A stretch of DNA of 20,273 bases from an uncultured Eubacteriales bacterium. GTDB lineage: Bacteria; Bacillota; Clostridia; Christensenellales; CAG-917. Positions 13,553 through 20,273 of this stretch are shown piece by piece; within the stretch, counting starts at the first letter, position 1; each line of letters opens with the position of its first letter. The DNA lies in the NCBI GenBank assembly GCA_900547975.1, contig URIX01000035.1:1-20273 (forward strand), written 5' to 3'. The position numbers were made by a program, and so were the translations under genes. The notes under the pieces were generated by a model. That model had not been told where the DNA came from. It made no database searches and saw only the letters and a list, made by a program, of their open reading frames with translations.

Positions 13553-15411
13553 TGAAAAACACTGCCAAAAACACACAATCTTCAAGGATTTCCGCATTGC
13601 GAGTTATCGCGACCGCGGTTATCCTTTTTTTGTTTTTTAGCGTGATTTTTGCGCCGTCCGTTGCGGACGCGGTATGTCCCGACGGTTATATCGAAAACGT
13701 AAAGGACAAAAACCTCGATTGGCAAAACGGCGAGGACGAACTTAATCTCGAATACGTCAAAACTCGTGTGAAAAGTTGGCTTTCCGACCCGCAATACGAC
13801 TTTTCCGCACTCGAAAAAGATCCTATCGTGGTTGCGGTCGTCGATACGGGCATAAACTTCGATCACGAGATTTTCACGGGCAGATACGACGAAAACGGCG
13901 TTGCGACCGACGATAAAATCGGCAGATACGACGTGCTTTTGCGCAACGAAAAGGGCGATATTATAACCGTCAACACCGCAAACGAACTTAAAAACGCGTA
14001 CGATGACCATCCCGACAAACACGGCACGCACGTTGCTGGTATAATTGCGACGTTCATTCACGAACTCGACCTTGAAAAATATATCAAAATCTTGCCTATA
14101 AAAGCCTCGAAAGGCAAGAGTTTTTCAACGACGGGCGTTGAAGACGGAATAGCGTTTGCCGTTGAAAACGGCGCGGACGTTGTAAATCTTTCACTTTGCG
14201 AGGATAAGGTAGGCACGGAAACTTCCGAATTTAACAAAATGATAACCGACGAATATGCTCAAAAAGCGGTTTTTGTCGCGGCGGCAGGAAACGGCGGAAA
14301 ATCGTCTTCCGCAAAGGACATTTGGGGTAATTTTTATACCTATTATCCTGCGGCAAGCAAAAACGTCATCGGCGTTATGAATTACACCACCAAAAACGGC
14401 AAAAAGAAGATTGCTCCGACATCGAATTACGGCTCGGCATACGATATTTGCGCTCCTGGTGAATATATTTACAGTGCGGACGGAAAAACCGCCGATTCGT
14501 ACAAATTTATGAAAGGCACGAGTATGGCAACGCCGTTTATATCTTTTGCGAGCGCGCTTGCGATTCTCAAAGACAGAGCCTATTGCGCCGCTTCGGGCGA
14601 CGATGAGCAAAGTTCGGTCGATATTGCCCAAAATGTCAAACAATCGTACACCGAAACCATAAAAGCCGGCAAGTCTTCTCTCGGCGTGTTCGATTTCGAG
14701 CAGTTGATTTCCGACGAAGCGAGAATAAGAATAACCGCAGACGGCGACACCGAGCAGTATGTCAACGCAACGAATCCCGTGACATTCAAACTTAATATTT
14801 TCCCGTCAGAATTTTCTAATTTAGGCTCGGTCGTGTGGAAAGTGAACGAAAAAGAAGTTGAAAACAATTCCGAAAATCAATTCGAGTTTTCGTTCGTTCC
14901 CGAAAACAAAGTCGGCGTTTCCACTATAACCGCAGAGTGGACTTGCGAGGAAGCAAACGCAACGAGCAAAGTCGCAGAGTGTCAAGTGGAAGTTAAGTTT
15001 TTAGAATACGACAAAGCGGAAACGGAAAAAATCGAAATCTCCATAACGAACGGCGGCAAAGTCGTGGAAACGACGGATAAAACAGCATCCGTCGATTGCG
15101 AAAAGAAAATAGTGTTTTCAATCGACGAAAGCATAATCAAAAGTCTGAATCCGCAAACGACCGTACATTGGTACGTTGACGGGAATTACGTTGCGGCAGG
15201 CAATACGGTTACGTTTGAATTCGATAGAGTCGGAAATCACTACGTAAAAGCGAAAATAGGCAACTATTTTACGAGCGAAACGAGCGTATACGTTTACCGT
15301 GGCGAGAAAGAAGTCACGCCTTACGACATAACCGCCGTTGTTGTCGTATGCGTGTTGGTGGTGTGCCTTGCGCTTGTCGTCGTTGGGGTGGCGGTGAAAA
15401 AGAAAGTTTGA
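13552..15411 (+). CDS. Subtilisin-like S8 serine protease, exported and membrane-anchored
   Basis: A 619-residue surface protease. The N-terminal basic region and hydrophobic stretch (about 15-34, ending APSVADA) form a signal peptide. The S8 catalytic triad is complete: Asp98 in VVDTGINFDH, His157 in KHGTHVAG, Ser324 in GTSMATP, with the oxyanion Asn247 in AAAGNGG. After the protease domain (to about 385) come two beta-sandwich, Ig-like segments (about 390-485 and 490-582). A single transmembrane helix near 591-614 and a short KKKV tail follow, so the enzyme is displayed outside and tethered at its C terminus. No long propeptide is evident. The start is uncertain: ATG 13552 has AGGA only 2 nt upstream, and the upstream TTG 13534 and GTG 13540 are no better. 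Probably co-transcribed with the WG-repeat gene. Confidence 0.87.
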   Translation: MKNTAKNTQSSRISALRVIATAVILFLFFSVIFAPSVADAVCPDGYIENVKDKNLDWQNGEDELNLEYVKTRVKSWLSDPQYDFSALEKDPIVVAVVDTGINFDHEIFTGRYDENGVATDDKIGRYDVLLRNEKGDIITVNTANELKNAYDDHPDKHGTHVAGIIATFIHELDLEKYIKILPIKASKGKSFSTTGVEDGIAFAVENGADVVNLSLCEDKVGTETSEFNKMITDEYAQKAVFVAAAGNGGKSSSAKDIWGNFYTYYPAASKNVIGVMNYTTKNGKKKIAPTSNYGSAYDICAPGEYIYSADGKTADSYKFMKGTSMATPFISFASALAILKDRAYCAASGDDEQSSVDIAQNVKQSYTETIKAGKSSLGVFDFEQLISDEARIRITADGDTEQYVNATNPVTFKLNIFPSEFSNLGSVVWKVNEKEVENNSENQFEFSFVPENKVGVSTITAEWTCEEANATSKVAECQVEVKFLEYDKAETEKIEISITNGGKVVETTDKTASVDCEKKIVFSIDESIIKSLNPQTTVHWYVDGNYVAAGNTVTFEFDRVGNHYVKAKIGNYFTSETSVYVYRGEKEVTPYDITAVVVVCVLVVCLALVVVGVAVKKKV

Positions 15412-15460
15412 CAAATAAAAACGAATTTTTCATAAATATATGCGATTTTATGTAACGAAA

Positions 15461-15486
15461 AAAAGACTGTTTTCAAACAGTCTTTT
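15461..15486. terminator. Bidirectional terminator between the subtilase and rpsT
   Basis: AAAAGACTGTTT (15461-15472) pairs perfectly with AAACAGTCTTTT (15475-15486) around a 2-nt gap. T/A tracts on both sides let it serve both convergent genes. Confidence 0.88.
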
Positions 15487-15510
15487 GATTTTTGCGATTT
15501 TTAACGTTGC

Positions 15511-15783
15511 TTACTTGTTTGCCTTGAGTGCGTCCAAAGCGCGGCAGAGAGTGGATTTCTTTCTCGCAACCGTGTTCTTTTTGTAGATACCGTCTTTGAA
15601 AGCGCAGTCAATGACGGAAACGGTTTCGGGAAGGAGTTGTTCTGCAAGAGCGACGTCGCCTGCTTCGATTGCTGCGTTGTATTTCTTGATAGCGGTTTTA
15701 ACGCGCGCTTTCTTTGCGGTGTTGATTTCGTTTCTCTTATCGGAAGTGATAACTCTCTTTTTTGCTGATTTAATATTTGGCAT
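15511..15783 (-). CDS. rpsT: 30S ribosomal protein S20
   Basis: A 90-residue basic, helical protein with the classic S20 pattern: MPNIKSAKKRV at the N terminus, RNEINTAKKARVKTAIKKY, then KKNTVARKKSTLCRALDAL near the C terminus. S20 binds 16S rRNA early in small-subunit assembly. Length is normal. The start ATG 15783 has a strong GAGGAGA ribosome site. It is divergent from gpr, the same arrangement as in Bacillus. Confidence 0.97.
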   Translation of the reverse strand: MPNIKSAKKRVITSDKRNEINTAKKARVKTAIKKYNAAIEAGDVALAEQLLPETVSVIDCAFKDGIYKKNTVARKKSTLCRALDALKANK

Positions 15784-15825
15784 ATTTTTCTCCTCGTACT
15801 TTTGTACTGACTAAATATCTTTGAC

Positions 15826-15854
15826 ATATTAGCATATTAAGACAAAAGTTGCAA
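15826..15854 (-). promoter_or_regulatory. Sigma-A-like promoter for rpsT
   Basis: On the minus strand TTGCAA (15854-15849) and TAATAT (15831-15826) have a 17-bp spacer. The start near 15819 gives a 35-nt leader containing a small GTAC-AAAA-GTAC hairpin just before the ribosome site. Confidence 0.65.
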
Positions 15855-15880
15855 CCGTTTTGAATGGATTTTTTGCGATT

Positions 15881-16768
15881 ATGCACAATAATGTTATGAA
15901 TATTACAAAAAATTACGGAATAGTCACGGATATTGCACTCGAAAGCGCGCAGAGCGTGGGGCTTTCGTCCGCTTGCAAAGCAAAACCGCTCTCGTACGGA
16001 ATACAAAAGCGCACGCTTAACGTTAAAACGCTCGAACAGGCAAAGCAAATAGGCAGAGAAAGAGGGGTGTATATCACTTTCGATTGTTCAAAATCCGTGC
16101 TCGAAAGCCCAAATTCGATAGAATATCTTACCAAGCAAATCGCTTTTTCGTTGTCCGAACTTGTCGGAATAGTAAAAAAATCGTCGCCGGTGCTTGTCGT
16201 AGGTCTCGGAAACCGTCATATCGTTGCCGATTCGCTCGGTCAAAGGTGCGTCGAAAGCGTAAAAGTCACGAGATACGTCGAAGCGGGCGGACGAAAGCAA
16301 AGCGTATGCGCTTTCGCTACGGGCGTACTCGGTATGACGGGCATACAGTCCGCCGAACTTATTGCCGGCGCAACAGCGAAAATCAAGCCGTCGTGCGTGA
16401 TTTTGGTGGATTCGTTGGCAACGGGGTCGGTTGCAAGACTTGGAAAATCATTTCAGATTTCGAGTACGGGAATTTCCCCCGGAAGCGGTGTCGGGCAGGA
16501 TAAAGAACGCATAGACAAGTCTGTTTTAAGCGTTCCTACGTTTGCAATCGGCGTGCCGCTTTTGCTGTCGTTAAGGACGGGAATATACTCGTTTGTAAAA
16601 GACTTTTTGGACGAAGAAAAAATAGAAGCAAACGAGTATAATCTCAGAAAGAAACTTGCGGATTGCGCGTTGTCCGATTTGATCGTCGCGCCTCGCGACA
16701 TCGACTTTGCCGTAAGTCTTTCCTCAAAAATCGTCGCAGGGGCGATAAACACGGCTTTTCGTTTGTAA
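15881..16768 (+). CDS. gpr: Germination protease GPR (spore endopeptidase)
   Basis: A 295-residue member of the GPR family, the atypical aspartic protease that degrades small acid-soluble spore proteins during germination. Conserved parts seen: GIVTDIALE near the N terminus (compare TDLAVE in Bacillus), VVGLGNRHIVADSLGQR with Asp117, TGVLGMTGIQSAELI, ILVDSLATGSVARLGKSFQIS with Asp177, and ISPGSGVGQ. The two aspartates sit in motifs comparable to the proposed catalytic pair of Bacillus megaterium GPR. It is shorter than the roughly 370-residue Bacillus protein. The start is uncertain: ATG 15881, ATG 15896 and TTG 15860 all lack a clear ribosome site. Two CATATTA motifs at 15825-15839 recall sporulation sigma-G -10 elements, but no matching -35 is seen. 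spoIIP, which follows gpr in Bacillus, is absent here. Confidence 0.9.
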   Translation: MHNNVMNITKNYGIVTDIALESAQSVGLSSACKAKPLSYGIQKRTLNVKTLEQAKQIGRERGVYITFDCSKSVLESPNSIEYLTKQIAFSLSELVGIVKKSSPVLVVGLGNRHIVADSLGQRCVESVKVTRYVEAGGRKQSVCAFATGVLGMTGIQSAELIAGATAKIKPSCVILVDSLATGSVARLGKSFQISSTGISPGSGVGQDKERIDKSVLSVPTFAIGVPLLLSLRTGIYSFVKDFLDEEKIEANEYNLRKKLADCALSDLIVAPRDIDFAVSLSSKIVAGAINTAFRL

Positions 16769-16799
16769 ATCGGCAATCTAACAAGGTTAATTTCGATTT

Positions 16800-17507
16800 T
16801 TAGTTTTGCTCTGCAAGTAGTATCGAAAGTATTTTTCGGTACTTTTTTTCTTCGTTTCCGCCCGTGAAACGGAAAGTGATTTTGCTTTCGTTTTTAAGTG
16901 GCGAAACGTACTTTTCAAGAGAGTTTACGACGCTTTCGTTGCCGTCGAAAAAGCGTATGTCGCCGAGAAGTTTCGATATTTCCTTTTTGCAAAGCGGATA
17001 GTGCGAACAACCGAGTACAACGTTTTTTACCCCTTTGAATTTGAATACGGAATTTGCAAGATAGGGGAGAAGAGCGCGCATATTCAAATTGCCGTGTTTC
17101 GAGTTTATGGAAGCCTGAACTTCAATCATTGACGCCAAATCGCTCGTTTCGGCAATGTTTCGGAATGATTTGCTTGCGGTTTCCCTCGTCAAATCCGTTG
17201 CCATAAGCAACCATTTGTTCAGATCGGCGTTTTTAGGCGGCAGAGGCGGCAGAAGTTTGATTGCGTCGTTGTCTTTATATATACTCGACGCCGTGTTGCA
17301 GGCAAGTACGGGGTAATCGCAGTTGTTTTTCAGCGTCGCAACGGCAGAAGATACTATTTCTTCGAGGTCTTTAGCGCGTTTCGTCCCGAACGGGTGAGAC
17401 GCGTTGTCTGCAAGATAAAAAAAATCGTTGCCTTTGAACTTTTCAAGCAGAATTTTGAGGGTGGTGAGTCCGCCTATTCCGCTGTCGTACAAACCTATGG
17501 TCGCCAT
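16800..17507 (-). CDS. murI: Glutamate racemase-like protein
   Basis: A 235-residue Asp/Glu racemase-superfamily protein, probably making D-glutamate for peptidoglycan. Catalytic and binding motifs are present: GLYDSGIGGLTTL with Asp8-Ser9, LADNASHPFG, ACNTASS with the first catalytic Cys70, and LGCSHYPL with the second catalytic Cys167 and His169. It is shorter than usual MurI. The central segment between the cysteines (LPPLPPKN... to ...RETASKSF) departs strongly from the usual PG...IGVIAT pattern, so activity or specificity may differ. Start at ATG 17507; a GTG 12 codons earlier would add residues not matching the family. Neither start has a ribosome site, and a -10-like TATATA ends 6 nt before the ATG. 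It converges on gpr with only 31 bp between the stops and no hairpin terminator. Confidence 0.8.
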   Translation of the reverse strand: MATIGLYDSGIGGLTTLKILLEKFKGNDFFYLADNASHPFGTKRAKDLEEIVSSAVATLKNNCDYPVLACNTASSIYKDNDAIKLLPPLPPKNADLNKWLLMATDLTRETASKSFRNIAETSDLASMIEVQASINSKHGNLNMRALLPYLANSVFKFKGVKNVVLGCSHYPLCKKEISKLLGDIRFFDGNESVVNSLEKYVSPLKNESKITFRFTGGNEEKKYRKILSILLAEQN

Positions 17508-17513
17508 AACGTC

Positions 17514-17541
17514 TATATATGACGAAAAGCGAGTTTGTGAC
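17514..17541 (-). promoter_or_regulatory. Candidate promoter placing +1 at the murI-like start codon
   Basis: On the minus strand GTCACA (17541-17536, four of six consensus bases) and TATATA (17519-17514) are 16 bp apart. Six bases then separate the -10 from ATG 17507, so the A of ATG would be +1. Confidence 0.35.
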
Positions 17542-17710
17542 ACGAATTTACAATCGCCGCATTTTTCGGCGTTGAAAAATCGGCATTCTAATGCGGTATT
17601 TCGTGAATGACGGTAATTCCACTTTAAACTTGTCTAAAAAATTTTCCGTTATCTAATCCGTTGTATTGCCGTATATGCTTTTTACGAGCCTTTTCTGCAA
17701 AAAATTGTAG

Positions 17711-17739
17711 TTGAAAAAGTGTAAAAATTATTATATAAT
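17711..17739 (+). promoter_or_regulatory. Near-consensus promoter for the EF-G-like gene
   Basis: TTGAAA 17711-17716 and a perfect TATAAT 17734-17739 with a 17-bp spacer. The start near 17746 gives a 23-nt leader with the ribosome site. Confidence 0.75.
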
Positions 17740-17768
17740 TGATATATCCACTTCAAAAGAGGTAAATT

Positions 17769-19835
17769 ATGAAGATTTTTGATACAGACTCAATCCGCAA
17801 CGTGGCTCTCATCGGCCACTCCGGCGAGGGAAAAACGTCCCTCGCAGAAGCAATGATGTTCGAGGCAAAGACCATCGATCGTTTGGGCAAAGTCGACGAC
17901 GGTTCGTCCACGATGGACTACGACGACGAAGAAATCAAACGCAAAATATCCATTTCTTTGTCTTTGGGCTACGCGATTTATCGCAATACCAAAATCAACA
18001 TTCTCGACGCACCCGGCTTTTTCGACTTCGAAGGCGAAATGGTTGCCGCACTTCACGCGGCAGACAGCGCGGTCGTAGTTACCAGCGCAACGGGTTCTAT
18101 CACCGTCGGTACGGAAAAGGCTCTCGAACTCTGCCAAGAAAAGAAAGTTTCCGCTCTCATCTTCGTCAACGCGGTTGACAAGGACAACAGTGACTTTATG
18201 GGCACTGCAAGAGCGATTATGGCAAAATATAAGAGCGTCATACCCATCGAACTTCCCATTATGGAAGGCGGCAAGATGGTTGGTTGCGTTGACGTTCTCA
18301 CCGACAAAGCGTTCGATTTGCAAGGCAAAGAAATCCCAACGCCGCAAAATATGCAAGCAGACGTCGAGGAATTCAACGGCAAACTTATGGAACTCATTGC
18401 CGAAACCGACGAAGAACTTATGATGAAGTTCTTTGACGGCGAGAAATTCACCGATGAAGAAATCCAAAAAGGTTTGCACGCCGCAATCGCAGACGATATT
18501 TTCGTTCCGCTCGTCGCAGGCAATGCGCAAACGTCGAAGGGCGTAAAACGCCTTATGGACAAACTCGTCGACCTTATGCCGCATCCGCAAAGAGCGCACA
18601 AGATCAAAGCGATTGTCGACGGCAAAGAAACCGAAGTCGGAGTCGATCCGTCCGCACCTTTCTGCGCGCAAGTCATCAAATCCGTCGTTGACCCTTATGT
18701 CGGAAAACTTCTTATCTTCAAAGTTCTCGGCGGCAAACTTTCAAGCGGCGACAACGTGTTCAACGCAACCGTTGAAAAACCCGAAAAAATCGGTACGCTT
18801 TACGTCCTCAAAGGCAAAAAGCAAGAACCTGTCGATTGCCTCAATGCCGGCGACATCGGCGCGGTTGCAAAACTCGTTTACACCAACACCAACGACACGC
18901 TCGTTTCCTCTGCGGATTCAAAGATTGAGTTTGAAAAAATAGAATTCCCCAAGCCCGTTATCTCTTACGCGGTCAAGGCTCTTAAAGACGAAGAAAAAGC
19001 AATTCAAGGTCTTATCAAAATGCAAGAAGAAGACGCAACGTTCAAGGTCGAAAAGAACATTGAAACCGGCGACGTGCTTATCAGCGGTCTGGGCGAGGCT
19101 CAACTCGACATTATGTGCAAGCGCGTAAAATCCAAACTCGGCATCGACATCACGTGGCAAGAACCCAGAGTCGCATATCGCGAAACTATCCGCAAGACTT
19201 CGCAAGCGGAAGGTAAGCACAAAAAGCAATCGGGCGGCGCAGGTCAATACGGCGACGTATTCATCAAGTACGAACCGGGCGCGGAAGACGGTCAATTCGA
19301 GTTTGTCGACGCAGTCGTCGGCGGCGCAGTTCCTCGTCAATTTATCCCCGCAGTCGAAAAAGGTTTGCGCGAAGCAATCAAACACGGCGTTTTGGCAGGT
19401 TATCCGCTCGTCAACCTCAAAGCCACGCTTTACGATGGCAAATATCACCCCGTAGACAGCAAGGAAATCGCATTTGTCACCGCTGCAAAACTCTCTTATG
19501 CTGACGGTATCGCGGCGGCAGGTCCGTGCTTCCTCGAACCTATCGTTGAAGCAAAAGTCACCGTACCCGACGAATATCTCGGCGACATCCTCGGCGATAT
19601 GAACAAACGTCGCGGTCGTATTCTCGGCACGGATATGGCAAACGGCAAGCAAATCATCACCGCAGAAGTTCCGCAAGCGGAAATGTTCCGCTATGCAACC
19701 GATCTTCGTTCGATGACGCAAGGTCGCGGCAGATTCGAAATGCATGTCGTGCGTTACGAAGAAGTTCCTGCAATGAACAACGATAAGATTATTGCGGATG
19801 CTAAGAAGCGCGAAGAAGAAGCCAACAAAAAATGA
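17769..19835 (+). CDS. fusA: Elongation factor G-like translational GTPase (EF-G2 type)
   Basis: A 688-residue five-domain protein of normal EF-G length. G-domain motifs are G1 GHSGEGKT (16-23), G3 DAPGF (80-84) and G4 NAVDK (134-138). These differ from canonical EF-G (AHIDAGKT, DTPGH, NKMD/NKxD) and match the EF-G2/EF-G-like paralogue group. The catalytic histidine of DTPGH is Phe84. Domain IV is intact (KQSGGAGQYGDVFIKYEP; YDGKYHPVDSKE with the loop histidine), as is domain V (NKRRGRILGTDM, LRSMTQGRGRFEMH). It is probably a ribosome-associated factor, but whether it translocates, recycles or acts under stress is unknown; a canonical fusA would be expected elsewhere, near rpsG/tuf. Start ATG 17769 with AAGAGG 6 nt upstream. 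The stop codon lies inside the left arm of the next repeat element. Confidence 0.9.
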   Translation: MKIFDTDSIRNVALIGHSGEGKTSLAEAMMFEAKTIDRLGKVDDGSSTMDYDDEEIKRKISISLSLGYAIYRNTKINILDAPGFFDFEGEMVAALHAADSAVVVTSATGSITVGTEKALELCQEKKVSALIFVNAVDKDNSDFMGTARAIMAKYKSVIPIELPIMEGGKMVGCVDVLTDKAFDLQGKEIPTPQNMQADVEEFNGKLMELIAETDEELMMKFFDGEKFTDEEIQKGLHAAIADDIFVPLVAGNAQTSKGVKRLMDKLVDLMPHPQRAHKIKAIVDGKETEVGVDPSAPFCAQVIKSVVDPYVGKLLIFKVLGGKLSSGDNVFNATVEKPEKIGTLYVLKGKKQEPVDCLNAGDIGAVAKLVYTNTNDTLVSSADSKIEFEKIEFPKPVISYAVKALKDEEKAIQGLIKMQEEDATFKVEKNIETGDVLISGLGEAQLDIMCKRVKSKLGIDITWQEPRVAYRETIRKTSQAEGKHKKQSGGAGQYGDVFIKYEPGAEDGQFEFVDAVVGGAVPRQFIPAVEKGLREAIKHGVLAGYPLVNLKATLYDGKYHPVDSKEIAFVTAAKLSYADGIAAAGPCFLEPIVEAKVTVPDEYLGDILGDMNKRRGRILGTDMANGKQIITAEVPQAEMFRYATDLRSMTQGRGRFEMHVVRYEEVPAMNNDKIIADAKKREEEANKK

Positions 19836-19958
19836 TGTCGCTATTTAGCGAATAACTGTGTCAGAAGCACCTCGCCGTCAACTCATTTACGCCAAGTAAA
19901 TTAGGGTTGCCGTCGAGGTGCTTCTTCCTTGTTCTTCATCTAAATATCGACATCATTT
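19830..19958. repeat. Nested-stem palindromic repeat, type alpha, copy 2
   Basis: The outer arms AATGATGTCGCTATTTAG (19831-19848) and CTAAATATCGACATCATT (19940-19957) pair at 17 of 18 positions, plus one extra pair outside. The middle stem AGAAGCACCTCG (19863-19874) with CGAGGTGCTTCT (19914-19925) is perfect. The core CGTCAACTCATTTACG... (19876-19912) is nearly identical to copy 1. The left arm includes the last lysine codon and stop of the EF-G-like gene. Confidence 0.87.
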
Positions 19959-19960
19959 AT

Positions 19961-20085
19961 AAGCCTTAATTGAGCAAATAGCTTTGGCAACGCCCCTCCG
20001 TTATCAATTCACGTACGCTATGTACGTTAGGATTGCTACCGGAGGGGCGTTTTCTTGTTCTTTATCTCAATATTGCGTTATTTTG
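19961..20085. repeat. Nested-stem palindromic repeat, type beta, copy 2
   Basis: The middle stem AACGCCCCTCCG (19989-20000) with CGGAGGGGCGTT (20040-20051) is perfect and followed by TTTCTTG, so it may also terminate transcription on the plus strand. The core hairpin is ACGTAC 20011-20016 with GTACGT 20022-20027, flanked by CAAT/ATTG. The outer pairing is weak (ATTGAG 19969-19974 with CTCAAT 20066-20071). The GAGCAAATAGCTT left flank is shared with beta copy 1. Confidence 0.8.
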
Positions 20086-20104
20086 AAAACATTTTTTTAG
20101 GGGT

Positions 20105-20121
20105 GTGGGGCACAGCCCCAC
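20105..20121. repeat. GC-rich hairpin
   Basis: GTGGGGC (20105-20111) and GCCCCAC (20115-20121) surround ACA. No T-run follows on either strand, so it is not a typical terminator. Confidence 0.5.
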
Positions 20122-20125
20122 CCAA

Positions 20126-20165
20126 AATTATTAATTATTAATTATTAATTATTAATTATTAATTA
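20126..20165. repeat. 7-bp tandem array (AATTATT)
   Basis: Five perfect AATTATT copies plus a partial sixth, just before the terminator of the minus-strand gene. It parallels the array at 9966-10000. Confidence 0.9.
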
Positions 20166-20166
20166 A

Positions 20167-20196
20167 AAAGCGCACAACTCACAAGTTGTACGCTTT
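20167..20196 (-). terminator. Terminator overlapping the end of the partial minus-strand gene
   Basis: AAAGCG (20167-20172) plus ACAACT (20174-20179) pair with AGTTGT (20184-20189) plus CGCTTT (20191-20196), with one mismatch. On the minus strand it is followed by a T-run. The stop codon TGA sits at the loop edge. Confidence 0.7.
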
Positions 20197-20273
20197 ATCT
20201 TCAAAAAACTGTGCACCGACTTCGATAATCGATACCGAAGCGGAAACGGTGTAGGTGGCTCCTCCAAAGTTTC
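20179..20273 (-). CDS. C-terminal end of an unidentified protein (cut by window edge)
   Basis: Thirty codons and a TGA stop remain, reading NFGGATYTVSASV... and ending FFEDKAYNL. Alternating hydrophobic and polar residues suggest a beta strand. The codon choice resembles the neighbours, and a terminator is correctly placed at the stop codon, supporting a real gene that converges on the EF-G-like gene. Too little remains to name it. Confidence 0.55.
   Translation of the reverse strand, partial: NFGGATYTVSASVSIIEVGAQFFEDKAYNL

Noticed and set aside
15808..15839. Sigma-G promoter for gpr
   Set aside because: CATATTA elements resemble the -10, but the nearest -35-like TGACTA is 19 bp away and does not fit the expected spacing.
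17790..19745. Long minus-strand frames opposite the EF-G-like gene
   Set aside because: Codon-bias shadows of a well-conserved plus-strand gene; no ribosome site or recognisable domain.
9551..20085. Nested-stem repeats as integron attC sites
   Set aside because: They follow stop codons and conserve structure over sequence, but the RYYYAAC and GTTRRRY core sites are not in the required positions, the flanking genes are housekeeping-type, and no integrase is seen.

Overview
The window looks like a chromosomal segment from a spore-forming lineage of Bacillota (Clostridia-like, probably an uncultured gut or anaerobe lineage). The evidence is a germination protease gene (gpr) divergent from rpsT, as in Bacillus; consistent AGGAGG-type ribosome binding sites; sigma-A-like promoters with 17-bp spacers; and oxygen-sensitive Fe-S/flavin enzymes. 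No rRNA, tRNA, phage, IS transposase or CRISPR array was found. Thirteen complete protein genes look intact. A fourteenth, the gpr open reading frame, is complete but its start is uncertain. One further gene runs off the right edge, and one short coding remnant is suspected.

Layout. 1-382: structured gene-free leader with a promoter. 383-3727 (+): a 2-enoate-reductase-like flavoenzyme and an alkaline-phosphatase-superfamily hydrolase, each with its own terminator. 3991-5722 (+): a two-gene operon for the large and small subunits of an aconitase X (AcnX) hydro-lyase. 5943-8519 (-): a PLP aminotransferase and an ArsB/anion-permease-like membrane protein. 8695-9555 (+): a DegV-family lipid-binding protein. 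9556-10030: gene-poor, repeat-rich. 10031-12430 (-): a large exported, membrane-anchored protein with beta-propeller-like sequence and SH3-like domains. 12530-15411 (+): a protein joining an RNA polymerase alpha-CTD-like domain to WG repeats, then a membrane-anchored subtilase. 15511-17507: rpsT (-), gpr (+), a glutamate-racemase-like gene (-). 17769-19835 (+): an EF-G-like GTPase lacking the usual catalytic histidine. 19836-20273: a second copy of the repeat module, and the 3' end of a minus-strand gene.

The most unusual content is a repeat family seen four times, as two tandem pairs (9551-9796 and 19830-20085). Each unit is about 120-130 bp and folds into nested stems around a conserved core. 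The outer and middle stems differ in sequence between copies but keep pairing. Both pairs have the same order (type alpha, then type beta), both begin exactly over the stop codon of the upstream plus-strand gene, both lie between convergent genes, and both are followed by a 7-bp AATTATT tandem array and then the hairpin terminator of the facing gene. I do not recognise this composite module.

Other points of interest are a consensus promoter placed so that transcription should start at the start codon (leaderless) at 12430, with a weaker parallel at 17507; the alpha-CTD/WG-repeat fusion; a hairpin that would cover the subtilase ribosome binding site; and the AcnX/enoate-reductase neighbourhood. 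All functional names come from motifs read by eye; no database search was possible.
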